A stretch of 64,000 nucleotides of DNA from positions 128,390 to 192,389 of the forward strand of contig CALWAF010000001.1 in the NCBI GenBank assembly GCA_944372795.1, given 5' to 3'. The position numbers and the translations under genes were made by a program. The stretch comes from an uncultured Clostridia bacterium (lineage in GTDB: Bacteria; Bacillota; Clostridia; Christensenellales; CAG-917). The stretch's first letter is position 1; each line of letters begins with the position of its first letter. Of the stretch, positions 50,265 to 57,357 are shown piece after piece. The notes below the pieces were generated by a model. That model searched no databases and was not told where the DNA came from. It saw only the letters and a program-made list of their open reading frames with translations.

Positions 50265-50891
50265 TCACAGCGCCTCGAACGATCTTCCCGTCACTTCTGC
50301 GCGCACCCTTCCGGAGCTTTGCGCCTCTACAAGCGTCAGCGCCTCGCTCTCCTTCTCGCACTCCACGCACCACTCCGACTCTATCCCTTCGCCGTATTCC
50401 GCCGCAAGTTTCTTTGCGCCGTATCTCGTGAGCGCCTGCTCGAGAGGCGGATGATCGGGATATGAACAGCGCACGACAAATCGCGCGCATTCCGTCATCG
50501 TGACTTTTTCGGCGCAGTCCACCGCCGTGACGACGCTGTCCGTGTACGCCGCGACCAGTCCTCCCGCGCCCAGCTTTATGCCGCCGAAGTATCTGGTGAC
50601 CACCACGGCGGTCTTGACGAGCCCCCGCTTTTTCAGCACTTCGAGCATGGGTTGACCCGCGGTGCCTCCGGGTTCGCCGTCGTCCGAAAAGCGGGCTTCG
50701 CTCCCGCGCTCGTCGGCGATGTAGGCGTAGCAGTTGTGCGTCGCGTCGGAATATCTCTTTCTCACTCCGCGCACGAAATTCTCGGCTTCTTCGCCGCCTT
50801 CCACGTGCGCAATGGTGGCGATGAACTTCGAGCGCTTTATCTCCGTCACGCTCTCGGTCTCGCCGCGTACCGTGAGATAACTCCTACTCAA
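50265..50891 (-). CDS. YigZ/IMPACT (UPF0029) family protein
   Basis: 208 aa with the N-terminal IMPACT domain: SKFIATIAHV near 20-29, HNCYAYI near 53, FSDDGEPGGTAGQPML near 70 and VTRYFGGIKLGAGGL near 98-112. A C-terminal DUF1949-like domain follows. Function in bacteria is unsettled (translation-related suggested). It overlaps the tyrS 3' end by eight bases, so it is expressed with tyrS. Confidence 0.93.
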   Translation of the reverse strand: MSRSYLTVRGETESVTEIKRSKFIATIAHVEGGEEAENFVRGVRKRYSDATHNCYAYIADERGSEARFSDDGEPGGTAGQPMLEVLKKRGLVKTAVVVTRYFGGIKLGAGGLVAAYTDSVVTAVDCAEKVTMTECARFVVRCSYPDHPPLEQALTRYGAKKLAAEYGEGIESEWCVECEKESEALTLVEAQSSGRVRAEVTGRSFEAL

Positions 50892-52098
50892 CGGTCACCT
50901 TGAAGAAGTTTTTCTTGCCCTTTTGCAGGACGAAGCCGTTCGCGCGCTGACTGTCGGTGAGCTCTGCGCCGATGTCCGTCACTTTTACGCCGTCCACGAG
51001 TACGCCGCCGCCTTGGATGAGTCTGCGGGCTTCGCTCTTGGACGGCACTTTCGCCACCGCGACGAGCACTTCGGCTATCTGCGTCATATCCTTCGGGATG
51101 ACGGCGGACGGCATATTGTCGCTGTCGCCCGAGAACGCCGCCTTCGCCTTCGCGAGAGCGTCCTCTGCGGCATCCTTGCCGTGCACCATGAGGGTGAGCT
51201 CGTATGCCAGCCTCTCCTTTGCCGCGTTCATGCGCTCGTCGTTGTAGCGCGTGAGCTCGTCTATCTCTTCGAGCGGCAGGAATGTGAGGAAGCGGAACAC
51301 TTTGTTGACGTCCGCATCGGGGATGTTGCGCCAATACTGGAAGAAGTCGTAGGGAGACGTCTTCGCGGGATCGAGCCACACCGCGCCCTTTGCGGTCTTG
51401 CCCATCTTGATGCCTTCGGATGTAGTGAGCAGCCCGAAAGTGATGGCGAACGCGTCCTTGCCTTCCTTTCTTCTGATGAGGTCGGCGCCCGCGAGGATGT
51501 TGGACCACTGGTCGTCGCCGCCGCATTGCAGCACGCAGCCGTACTTGCGGTTGAGCACGAGGAAGTCGTAAGACTGCATCAGCATATAGTTGAACTCAAG
51601 GAACGTGAGTCCCTTTTCCATGCGCGCCTTATAGCACTCCGCAGTCAGCATCTTGTTGACGGAGAAGCAGGAGCCTATCTCGCGCAGGAAGTCGATGTAA
51701 TTGAGCCCGAGCAGCCAATCGGCGTTGTCTACGACGATGGCGCCGTCTTTTTCGTCGAAGCGGATGAAACGCGCCATCTGCTTCTTGAAACAATCGACGT
51801 TGTGTTGTATGGTCTCGCGCGTCATCATGCTGCGAAGATCGGTGCGTCCGGAGGGATCGCCGATCATCGCCGTGCCGCCGCCGATGAGGATGATGGGACG
51901 GTGTCCCGCCTCCTGCAAACGCTTGGCAACGATGAGCTGCACGAAATGCCCCACGTGCAGGCTGTCCGCCGTGGGATCGAACCCGATGTAGAAGCACTGC
52001 GGACCGCTGTCCAGCAATTTTTTGAGGTCGTCTTCAAAGACGGTCTGCTTGACAAGACCGCGCGCTCGGAGTTCGTCTATGATGTTCATCTTGGGCAT
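50884..52098 (-). CDS. tyrS: Tyrosyl-tRNA synthetase
   Basis: Class I synthetase of 404 aa. HIGH motif HVGH at 48-51, KMSKS-type motif KMGKT near 235, and a C-terminal S4 RNA-binding domain (SEARRLIQGGGVLVDG). The KMGKT variant with the longer linker is the TyrZ-like/clade-2 type. Own sigma-A promoter; no T-box leader in the short upstream region. Confidence 0.97.
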   Translation of the reverse strand: MPKMNIIDELRARGLVKQTVFEDDLKKLLDSGPQCFYIGFDPTADSLHVGHFVQLIVAKRLQEAGHRPIILIGGGTAMIGDPSGRTDLRSMMTRETIQHNVDCFKKQMARFIRFDEKDGAIVVDNADWLLGLNYIDFLREIGSCFSVNKMLTAECYKARMEKGLTFLEFNYMLMQSYDFLVLNRKYGCVLQCGGDDQWSNILAGADLIRRKEGKDAFAITFGLLTTSEGIKMGKTAKGAVWLDPAKTSPYDFFQYWRNIPDADVNKVFRFLTFLPLEEIDELTRYNDERMNAAKERLAYELTLMVHGKDAAEDALAKAKAAFSGDSDNMPSAVIPKDMTQIAEVLVAVAKVPSKSEARRLIQGGGVLVDGVKVTDIGAELTDSQRANGFVLQKGKKNFFKVTVE

Positions 52099-52137
52099 TT
52101 ATCTGTCCGCCTTTCACTGTTTTGATAATCTTTTGAA

Positions 52138-52166
52138 ATTATAGCACCATTCACGCGCGCGGGCAA
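52138..52166 (-). promoter_or_regulatory. Sigma-A promoter of tyrS
   Basis: Minus strand TTGCCC, 17-bp spacer, TATAAT, about 40 bases upstream of the start. Confidence 0.8.
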
Positions 52167-52206
52167 CCGAAATCGAGCAGAATACGATTCCCGCCCGCCT
52201 CGCAAA

Positions 52207-52233
52207 TAAAAACGGCGGCTGCTTACGCCGCCG
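52207..52233 (-). terminator. Terminator after the GNAT gene
   Basis: Stem CGGCGGC/GCCGCCG with 7-base loop and TTTTTATTT tail on the minus strand. Confidence 0.85.
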
Positions 52234-52258
52234 CATACGATTCCGCCCCGAACGCGCC

Positions 52259-52675
52259 TTACAGTGCCCTCCGCATCCACACGTGCGGCACACCTTCATC
52301 CTCGTCGGGCTCGCCGAAAGGCTCATATCCGAGCTTTGCATAAAACCCGGACGCCCGCGTCTGCGCATGTACGAGTGCGACCCGTCCGCCCTCTGCGGCT
52401 ATCATCTTCTCCGCCGCACGCACCGCCGCCGCGCCCATGCCGCTCCCGCGATATTCTTTCAGCACAGCTATCCTGCCAATGGCATAGACGCCGTCGCCCT
52501 GCCCGAAAAACCTGCAAGTAGCAATGGGTTTTCCGCATTCTAACAGCACCAAATGCGTGGACGAGGCATCGACGTCGTCAAATTCCGCGGCATAGGAGAA
52601 ACCCTGTTCCTCCACGAAGACCGTGGTGCGGATGTTTCGTGCCGCATCCGGCAAAAAGCCGTACGTCTTGATCAC
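52259..52675 (-). CDS. GNAT family N-acetyltransferase
   Basis: 138-aa acetyltransferase (from GTG). IRTTVFVEEQGF near 17-28 and the acetyl-CoA loop EYRGSGMGAAAV near 79-90 are typical of ElaA-like members. GTG at 52675 is chosen because AAAGGGA stands six bases upstream; an in-frame ATG at 52699 would start almost exactly at the predicted transcription start. Confidence 0.88.
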   Translation of the reverse strand: MIKTYGFLPDAARNIRTTVFVEEQGFSYAAEFDDVDASSTHLVLLECGKPIATCRFFGQGDGVYAIGRIAVLKEYRGSGMGAAAVRAAEKMIAAEGGRVALVHAQTRASGFYAKLGYEPFGEPDEDEGVPHVWMRRAL

Positions 52676-52706
52676 GATGTCCCTTTCATTCCTTTCCATC
52701 ACCGCA

Positions 52707-52735
52707 ATTCTAGCAAAACCGCCACTCCCCGTCAA
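52707..52735 (-). promoter_or_regulatory. Sigma-A promoter of the GNAT gene
   Basis: Minus strand TTGACG, 17-bp spacer, TAGAAT; transcription would start near 52700, giving a leader of about 25 bases to the GTG. Confidence 0.8.
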
Positions 52736-52849
52736 CCGTCGGATGAAGACGAGCGGGGCGTACCACGCCTGTCCGATCGTCGGCGCTTTCCGAGCAGCAG
52801 CACATTCTGTCCGACACGCTCCTTTTTGCCGATGCTTACGACACTGCGC

Positions 52850-52894
52850 CTATTTTGCCGATGCCTCTTGCACTGCCACAGCACACGCAACGGA
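52850..52894 (-). pseudogene. Gene-tail fragment A of the GGGtGRT gene
   Basis: 15 codons reading S-V-A-C-A-V-A-V-Q-E-A-S-A-K-stop (TAG), matching the last codons of the intact gene except one Leu-to-Ser change. No start or upstream coding sequence. Confidence 0.8.
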
Positions 52895-52898
52895 AGTT

Positions 52899-52970
52899 AT
52901 TAGACCAAAAACACGCCGCATTTGGCGGCGTGTTTGATGTTCGGCGCTTACGCGCTTCACATTGGTCTAT
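52899..52970. terminator. Structured hairpin element 1 of the tail array
   Basis: Outer arms TAGACCAA/TTGGTCTA enclose a perfect terminator stem AAACACGCCGC/GCGGCGTGTTT, the conserved spacer TTGATGTTCGG and a small hairpin GCG-CTTA-CGC. T-run follows the stem on the minus strand. Confidence 0.75.
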
Positions 52971-52998
52971 TCCGTTGTCTTGCTTGTCGCCGAAGCGC

Positions 52999-53043
52999 TC
53001 ACTTCGCGAGCGCTTCCTGTACGGCGACTGCGCAAGCCACCGT
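52999..53043 (-). pseudogene. Gene-tail fragment B of the GGGtGRT gene
   Basis: 15 codons T-V-A-C-A-V-A-V-Q-E-A-L-A-K-stop. Every sense codon after the first keeps its amino acid yet differs from the intact gene, always at the third base; stop is TGA instead of TAA. Confidence 0.82.
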
Positions 53044-53045
53044 TT

Positions 53046-53120
53046 GATAAAACCAAAATGCGCCCTCCCTTGACGGGACGGCGCATTGATGTTCGGTGCT
53101 TCGCACCTCATGGTTTTATC
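53046..53120. terminator. Structured hairpin element 2 of the tail array
   Basis: Outer arms GATAAAACCA/TGGTTTTATC (10 bp) enclose stem ATGCGCC/GGCGCAT, the conserved TTGATGTTCGG spacer and small hairpin GGTGC-TTC-GCACC. The stems differ in sequence from elements 1 and 3 but keep pairing. Confidence 0.75.
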
Positions 53121-53132
53121 CGTTGCGTGCGC

Positions 53133-53177
53133 TTACTTTGCCAGTGCCTCTTGCACTGCCACAGCGCAAGCCACCGA
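53133..53177 (-). pseudogene. Gene-tail fragment C of the GGGtGRT gene
   Basis: 15 codons S-V-A-C-A-V-A-V-Q-E-A-L-A-K-stop (TAA), closest to the intact gene, with a few third-base changes. It lies 131 bases downstream of the real stop. Confidence 0.82.
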
Positions 53178-53181
53178 AGTT

Positions 53182-53251
53182 ATTAGACCAAAAACACGCC
53201 GCATTTGGCGGCGTGTTTGATGTTCGGCGCTTACGCCTCACTTTGTCTAAT
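53182..53251. terminator. Structured hairpin element 3, probable terminator of the GGGtGRT operon
   Basis: Outer arms ATTAGAC/GTCTAAT enclose stem AAACACGCCGC/GCGGCGTGTTT, spacer TTGATGTTCGG and small hairpin GGCG-CTTA-CGCC. It begins just after the stop of the intact gene in the direction of transcription. Confidence 0.8.
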
Positions 53252-53263
53252 GTGGCTTTGCGC

Positions 53264-54268
53264 TTATTTTGCCAGTGCCTCTTGCACTGCTACCGCACAC
53301 GCAACGGAAGCCCCGACCATGGGATTATTTCCCATGCCGATGAGGCCCATCATTTCGACGTGCGCGGGGACGGAGGAAGAGCCTGCGAACTGTGCGTCGG
53401 AGTGCATCCTGCCCATGGTGTCCGTCATGCCGTAAGACGCGGGACCCGCAGCCATATTGTCGGGATGCAGCGTCCTGCCCGTGCCGCCGCCGCTTGCGAC
53501 GGAGAAGTACTTCTTGCCGTGCTCGACCGCCCACTTCTTGTAGGTGCCGGCGACGGGGTGCTGGAAGCGGGTGGGGTTGGTGGAGTTGCCCGTGATGGAG
53601 ACGTCAACGTCCTCGAGACGCATGATGGCGACACCCTCGGTGACGTCGTCGGCGCCGTAGACGCGGACTGCCGCGCGCTCACCCTTGGAATATGCAGTCT
53701 CTTTCACGATCTTGACTTCACCGGTGTAGTAGTCCATCTTGGTCTGCACATAGGTGAAACCGTTGATGCGGCTGATGATGTACGCCGCGTCCTTTCCGAG
53801 CCCGTTGAGGATGACTTTGAGGGGCTGTTTGCGCACCTTGTTTGCCGTCTTGGCGATGCCGATGGCGCCCTCCGCCGCCGCGAAAGACTCGTGTCCGGCG
53901 AGGAATGCGAAGCACTTGGTCTCCTCACGCAGAAGCATTGCCGCTAGGTTGCCGTGACCGAGTCCGACGGCGCGCTGCTCCGCGACGGAGCCGGGGATGC
54001 AGAAGCTCTGCAGACCGATGCCGATGGCTTCGGCTGCATCGGCTGCGTTCTTGCAGCCCTTCTTGATGGCGATGGCGCAACCGACGGTGTACGCCCACAC
54101 CGCGTTCTCGAACGCGATGGGCTGCACGCCCTTGACGATGGCTTCGACGTCGATGCCCTTCTCGGTGCAGACTGCTTTCGCGTCCTCGAGGGAGGCAATG
54201 CCGTACTCTTTGAGCGCCTTGTTGATCTTGTCGATCCTTCTCTCGTAACCTTCGAATCTGATGCTCAT
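53264..54268 (-). CDS. GGGtGRT protein
   Basis: 334-aa protein of the family named for its motif, seen here as GGGTGRT at residues 260-266. Function is not established; the family almost always stands next to an IscU/NifU-like scaffold gene in anaerobic Clostridia and archaea, as here (12-base gap). Other conserved segments are GLGHGNLAAMLLREETKCFAF split at 102-122 and AGTYKKWAVEHGKKYFSVAS near 240-259. No TM segment. Its last 15 codons are repeated three times downstream. Confidence 0.93.
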   Translation of the reverse strand: MSIRFEGYERRIDKINKALKEYGIASLEDAKAVCTEKGIDVEAIVKGVQPIAFENAVWAYTVGCAIAIKKGCKNAADAAEAIGIGLQSFCIPGSVAEQRAVGLGHGNLAAMLLREETKCFAFLAGHESFAAAEGAIGIAKTANKVRKQPLKVILNGLGKDAAYIISRINGFTYVQTKMDYYTGEVKIVKETAYSKGERAAVRVYGADDVTEGVAIMRLEDVDVSITGNSTNPTRFQHPVAGTYKKWAVEHGKKYFSVASGGGTGRTLHPDNMAAGPASYGMTDTMGRMHSDAQFAGSSSVPAHVEMMGLIGMGNNPMVGASVACAVAVQEALAK

Positions 54269-54280
54269 AGCGATCTCTCC

Positions 54281-54973
54281 TTACTCATTGCGCGGGTCGA
54301 TATACTTGACCGCTTCGGCGAATCTGCCGTAGGTGCCCGTGCTCTTCTTGAGAGCTTCGGCGGGATCCACGCCCTTCTTGATCATATCCATCATGACGCC
54401 GAGCTTGACGAACTCATAGCCGATGATCTCGCTGTTCTCGTCCAGAGCGATTTTGGTGACATAGCCTTCCGCCATCTCGAGATAACGGGGACCCTTGACG
54501 ACGGTGGAATACATGGTGCCGATCTGGCTGCGCAGCCCCTTGCCGAGGTCTTCAAGACCCGCGCCGATGGGCAGACCGTCCTCGGAGAAGGCAGATTGCG
54601 TCCTTCCGTAAACGATTTGCAGGAAGAGCTCGCGCATGGCGGTGTTGATGGCGTCGCAGACAAGGTCGGTGTTGAGCGCTTCAAGGATGGTCTTGCCGGG
54701 CAGTATCTCCGCAGCCATAGCCGCCGAGTGCGTCATGCCGGAACAGCCGAGCGTCTCCACAAGTGCTTCCTGAATGATGCCGTCCTTGACGTTGAGGGTG
54801 AGCTTGCAGGCACCCTGCTGGGGCGCGCACCAACCGACACCGTGCGTAAGACCGCTGATGTCCTTGACTTCCTTCGCCTGCACCCACTTGCCCTCTTCGG
54901 GGATGGGAGCGGGACCGTGGTTGGGCCCCTTGGTGACAGGACACATCATTTCAACTTCGTGAGAATATTGCAT
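54281..54973 (-). CDS. IscU/NifU-like iron-sulfur scaffold family protein, partner of GGGtGRT
   Basis: 230-aa protein with an IscU-like core: GACKLTLNVKDGIIQEA near 54-70 and the cluster-ligand region ETLGCSGMTHSAA near 73-85. Cys49, Cys56, Cys77 and Cys106 are candidate ligands. Longer than IscU (about 130 aa) by a C-terminal extension. GGAGG precedes the ATG and a sigma-A promoter lies 37 bases upstream. It probably supplies or holds an Fe-S cluster for the GGGtGRT protein. Confidence 0.88.
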   Translation of the reverse strand: MQYSHEVEMMCPVTKGPNHGPAPIPEEGKWVQAKEVKDISGLTHGVGWCAPQQGACKLTLNVKDGIIQEALVETLGCSGMTHSAAMAAEILPGKTILEALNTDLVCDAINTAMRELFLQIVYGRTQSAFSEDGLPIGAGLEDLGKGLRSQIGTMYSTVVKGPRYLEMAEGYVTKIALDENSEIIGYEFVKLGVMMDMIKKGVDPAEALKKSTGTYGRFAEAVKYIDPRNE

Positions 54974-55009
54974 AAATGCCTCCTAAAGAGTTTAGATATA
55001 ACCGAAAGT

Positions 55010-55038
55010 ATTCTATCACTTAATACGTATATAGGCAA
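55010..55038 (-). promoter_or_regulatory. Sigma-A promoter of the IscU-like/GGGtGRT operon
   Basis: Minus strand TTGCCT, 17-bp spacer, TAGAAT, 37 bases before the ATG. Confidence 0.8.
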
Positions 55039-55083
55039 GCGAAAAATTTCCTCGCGCCCGACGCGTCGAGAAACAGCCATTGA

Positions 55084-55368
55084 CATTGAATTGTTCTTTA
55101 CCCCCTTACTGCGGGTTTCGTCGGGCTCGGAGGTAAAATAAACTGTCGTCCTCTGACATGGGAGTATTGTTCCCCCTCCTTCCCTTCGGGTATTCCTCCC
55201 CCACTCGTGAAGAGTTCAGTCCTCTATCATGGAAGTATTGATTGCCCCCTTCCTGCGGGGTTTCGTTGTGCTCGGAGGTAAAATAAACTGTCGCCCTCTG
55301 ACATGGGAGTATTGTTCCCCCTCCTTCCCTTCGGGTATTCCTCCCCCACTCGTGAAGAGTTCAGTCCT
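55084..55368. repeat. Tandem repeat: two 145-nt units, each of two related ~72-nt halves
   Basis: The motif CTCGGAGGTAAAATAAACTG recurs exactly 145 bases apart (from 55126 and 55271), and the block from TGACATGGGAGTATTG to GAAGAGTTCAG is repeated almost perfectly. The two halves of a unit also resemble each other (CATGGGAGTATTGTTCCCCC against CATGGAAGTATTGATTGCCC). No ORF with a ribosome-binding site spans it. Confidence 0.88.
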
Positions 55369-55814
55369 CCTAAAATGCGGGATATACTTTTCGTCCTTTT
55401 TGATAAAGTTTGAATCTCGCATAGAGATAATCAATCGGAGAACAGTACTCACTGAACATCGCTCGCGGGGAGAGGAAGGCGACTCGACGCGCACGAAGCC
55501 CGTGTCTATTTAATGTTTCATCTGGCTTGCGAGGTCGCATTTCGCGCCGCGGCGTTCAAGCGGCGGCTGCGCCGCCTGTGAACGCTTGGTGAGCGGCGCG
55601 TAGTTCCGCCTCCGAACATGTTAGCGTCGTGGTCAAATACACCCTGAACAAGTGCACGTCGGAGCGGCTCCACTCCGAAAGAGATAACGTCATGTTGGGA
55701 CGTCACGCTCAAGCGGCGCGTAAGACCGTCTTCGAAAGAGGTTTCATCGGGCTCAAATGCGATCTATCAAGCTGCTCGACAATACGCCCTTAAACAGGAA
55801 CGTGTTGAAACCAA
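55369..55814. other. Repeat-rich intergenic region
   Basis: About 450 bases without a supported gene. A short motif AAGCGGCGCGTA and similar GGTGAGCGGCGCGTAG occur twice (near 55591 and 55710) in loosely similar surroundings, suggesting an older duplication. Confidence 0.5.
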
Positions 55815-55917
55815 CGGGGACGGGGTCAAGCCGGGGTCCCCGCTCGCGGGGCTTGGGGGCGCAAATGTTCAACTCGGACGGGTACGCCCGAGTTTGAACA
55901 TTTTTACCCCGTCCCCG
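55815..55917. repeat. 103-nt nested inverted repeat with GGGGACG ends
   Basis: Outer arms CGGGGACGGGGT (55815-55826) and ACCCCGTCCCCG (55906-55917) enclose inner arms AAATGTTCAACTCGG (55863-55877) and CCGAGTTTGAACATTT (55888-55903). Ends resemble the element at 5154-5206. Confidence 0.8.
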
Positions 55918-56004
55918 TTTGTTTCGGAGTTATACGCACACTCATGCAACACCCGCGCGGAGAGTGCGTCACGCTCGGGGACGCCTTGTCCAACGCTTGT
56001 CGGA

Positions 56005-56157
56005 CTGACGCTCTCATTTAGATGAAGTGCAAGGAAAAGGCACCCGCTCAAGGAGCCAGCGTACTAATGCGTACGTGCTCCGCCGAGTTGCCCCACGAGA
56101 AAATCTGCGATTTTCCCGCGGGGACCCCGAGCGGGTGCCTTTGACACAGCAATTCGC
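56005..56157. repeat. MITE-like element, partial copy
   Basis: Begins CTGACGCTCTCATTT like the complete copy next to it, contains the long stem GGCACCCGCTC/GAGCGGGTGCC with an inner GTACTAATGCGTAC hairpin, and ends CAGCAATTCGC. The right terminal repeat is missing. Confidence 0.7.
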
Positions 56158-56173
56158 AGACCCAACTCTAATT

Positions 56174-56299
56174 CGCTGACGCTCTCATTTGGATGAAGTG
56201 CGCGAAAGAGCCACTGCCGAGAGGCGGAGCTTACTGAAGTAAGTGAGCATCTACGGCAGTGGCTCTGACAAAGCAATTCGCCAAATGAGAGTGTCAGCG
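56174..56299. mobile_element. MITE-like element with 19-bp terminal inverted repeats
   Basis: Ends CGCTGACGCTCTCATTTGG and CCAAATGAGAGTGTCAGCG pair with one mismatch. Inside is a perfect 12-bp stem GAGCCACTGCCG/CGGCAGTGGCTC and a CTTACTGAAGTAAG hairpin, so all 126 bases fold into one structure. No ORF. The right repeat overlaps the end of the DUF1508 gene and contains its TGA stop. Confidence 0.75.
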
Positions 56300-57220
56300 G
56301 ACTACGTCGGTTTGGGCGTAATACTTCAGATCCCTCATACTCTTCTCCGCATCCACACGGACGGTCTTCTGGGGGCCGAGGTAGGTGTTGAGGTTGCGGA
56401 CGAGTTTGTAGTGATAGTCACCGGCTTCGCCTTCGATGGAGAAGGCGCCGACGAGGACGTGCTTTTTGAAACGTTTGATGGCGTCTACGCAATATTGACG
56501 GCTGGAGTAGTTCTCACTGGCATAGAGCAGATCGCCCTTGTTGGAGTAAAGGGTGAAATAGAACTCTTCTCCGTCGCTGCCGATGACGTACTGACCGTAG
56601 ATCTTGGCGATGTCGAAACCCGCCGCCTGTTTGAGCTCCGCACGCTTCGCCTTGGGCTTGGACGTGATGGGAGCGCAGGGGGGCATGACGCGCTTCACGA
56701 TGGGGGGAGGAGGTGCGGGAAGATAGGTCTTCTGCACATAGACGGGGGCGTTGCCTTTGAAATAGCAGCCCTCCAGCGGGTCGTAGTAATAGCCGACGTA
56801 CTCGCCGTCGTAGTTGTCCCAATTGCCCTGACGCTCATTGAGCGGACGGGTGTTGGCGGCAATGGGATGCTCCTCGGAAAGGACGTAACGCGTCTGATCG
56901 GAATAAGTCTCGGGCGCGGATCTGTCGGGCTCGGGAGAATCGTCTGCGAGCGCGGGCACCATATAGTTGGGACGCGCGACTTGCTGCGCGGCAGGGGCGG
57001 CATAGCTCTGAACGGGCGCAGCCGGCTGCTGCTGTGCCGCGGCGGTGGCTGCGGCGACGGCTTTCTCGTCAAGTTCGATGTGATAGCCTGCAAGAGGATC
57101 CACGTCGGGATCGCGATGCCTTTTGGCAAAAACGGCGCTGATGATGAGGATGACCACGACAAACAGGGCAACGACCGCCAGCGCGACATACAGGATGAGT
57201 TCAATCATTGAAAGTCCCAT
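56294..57220 (-). CDS. Membrane-anchored DUF1508 protein
   Basis: 308 aa: N-terminal TM helix (about 5-30), a Pro/Ala/Gln-rich linker (about 50-115), a short Tyr-rich stretch (GEYVGYYYDPLEG), and a C-terminal DUF1508/YegP-like domain (about 200-290) with YGQYVIGSDGEEFYFTLYSN, then RQYCVDAIKRF. Start at 57220 with GGGAG upstream. Function unknown. The stop codon lies inside the MITE-like terminal repeat, so the C-terminus may have been cut or changed by the insertion. Confidence 0.88.
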   Translation of the reverse strand: MGLSMIELILYVALAVVALFVVVILIISAVFAKRHRDPDVDPLAGYHIELDEKAVAAATAAAQQQPAAPVQSYAAPAAQQVARPNYMVPALADDSPEPDRSAPETYSDQTRYVLSEEHPIAANTRPLNERQGNWDNYDGEYVGYYYDPLEGCYFKGNAPVYVQKTYLPAPPPPIVKRVMPPCAPITSKPKAKRAELKQAAGFDIAKIYGQYVIGSDGEEFYFTLYSNKGDLLYASENYSSRQYCVDAIKRFKKHVLVGAFSIEGEAGDYHYKLVRNLNTYLGPQKTVRVDAEKSMRDLKYYAQTDVVR

Positions 57221-57357
57221 AATTTCCACTCCCGTGATCCCGAATTACATTCGGGTCAACGTCATTTTAGCATACACTTGCCGACATAGCAAGATTTTTT
57301 AATAAATTAAACGTATCTTAAATGCACACCCGCACGTTTGGCGATACAGCCGCCCTC

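Noticed and set aside
49934-52260. T-box or other leader regulation upstream of tyrS and ilvE
   Set aside because: No T-box sequence or specifier hairpin; the tyrS leader is about 35 bases and the ilvE upstream region shows no conserved motif.
52675-52735. Leaderless transcript for the GNAT gene (ATG at 52699 at the predicted transcription start)
   Set aside because: A GTG 24 bases further on has an AAAGGGA ribosome-binding site and gives the N-terminus usual for the family.
52899-53251. Integron attC-like sites, because outer arms ATTAGAC/GTCTAAT resemble attC boxes
   Set aside because: The arms are in the opposite order to attC (RYYYAAC...GTTRRRY), other copies do not fit, there is no integrase and no cassette ORFs.
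55084-55368. CRISPR array
   Set aside because: Only two 145-nt units without unique spacers of 25-45 nt; no cas genes in the window.
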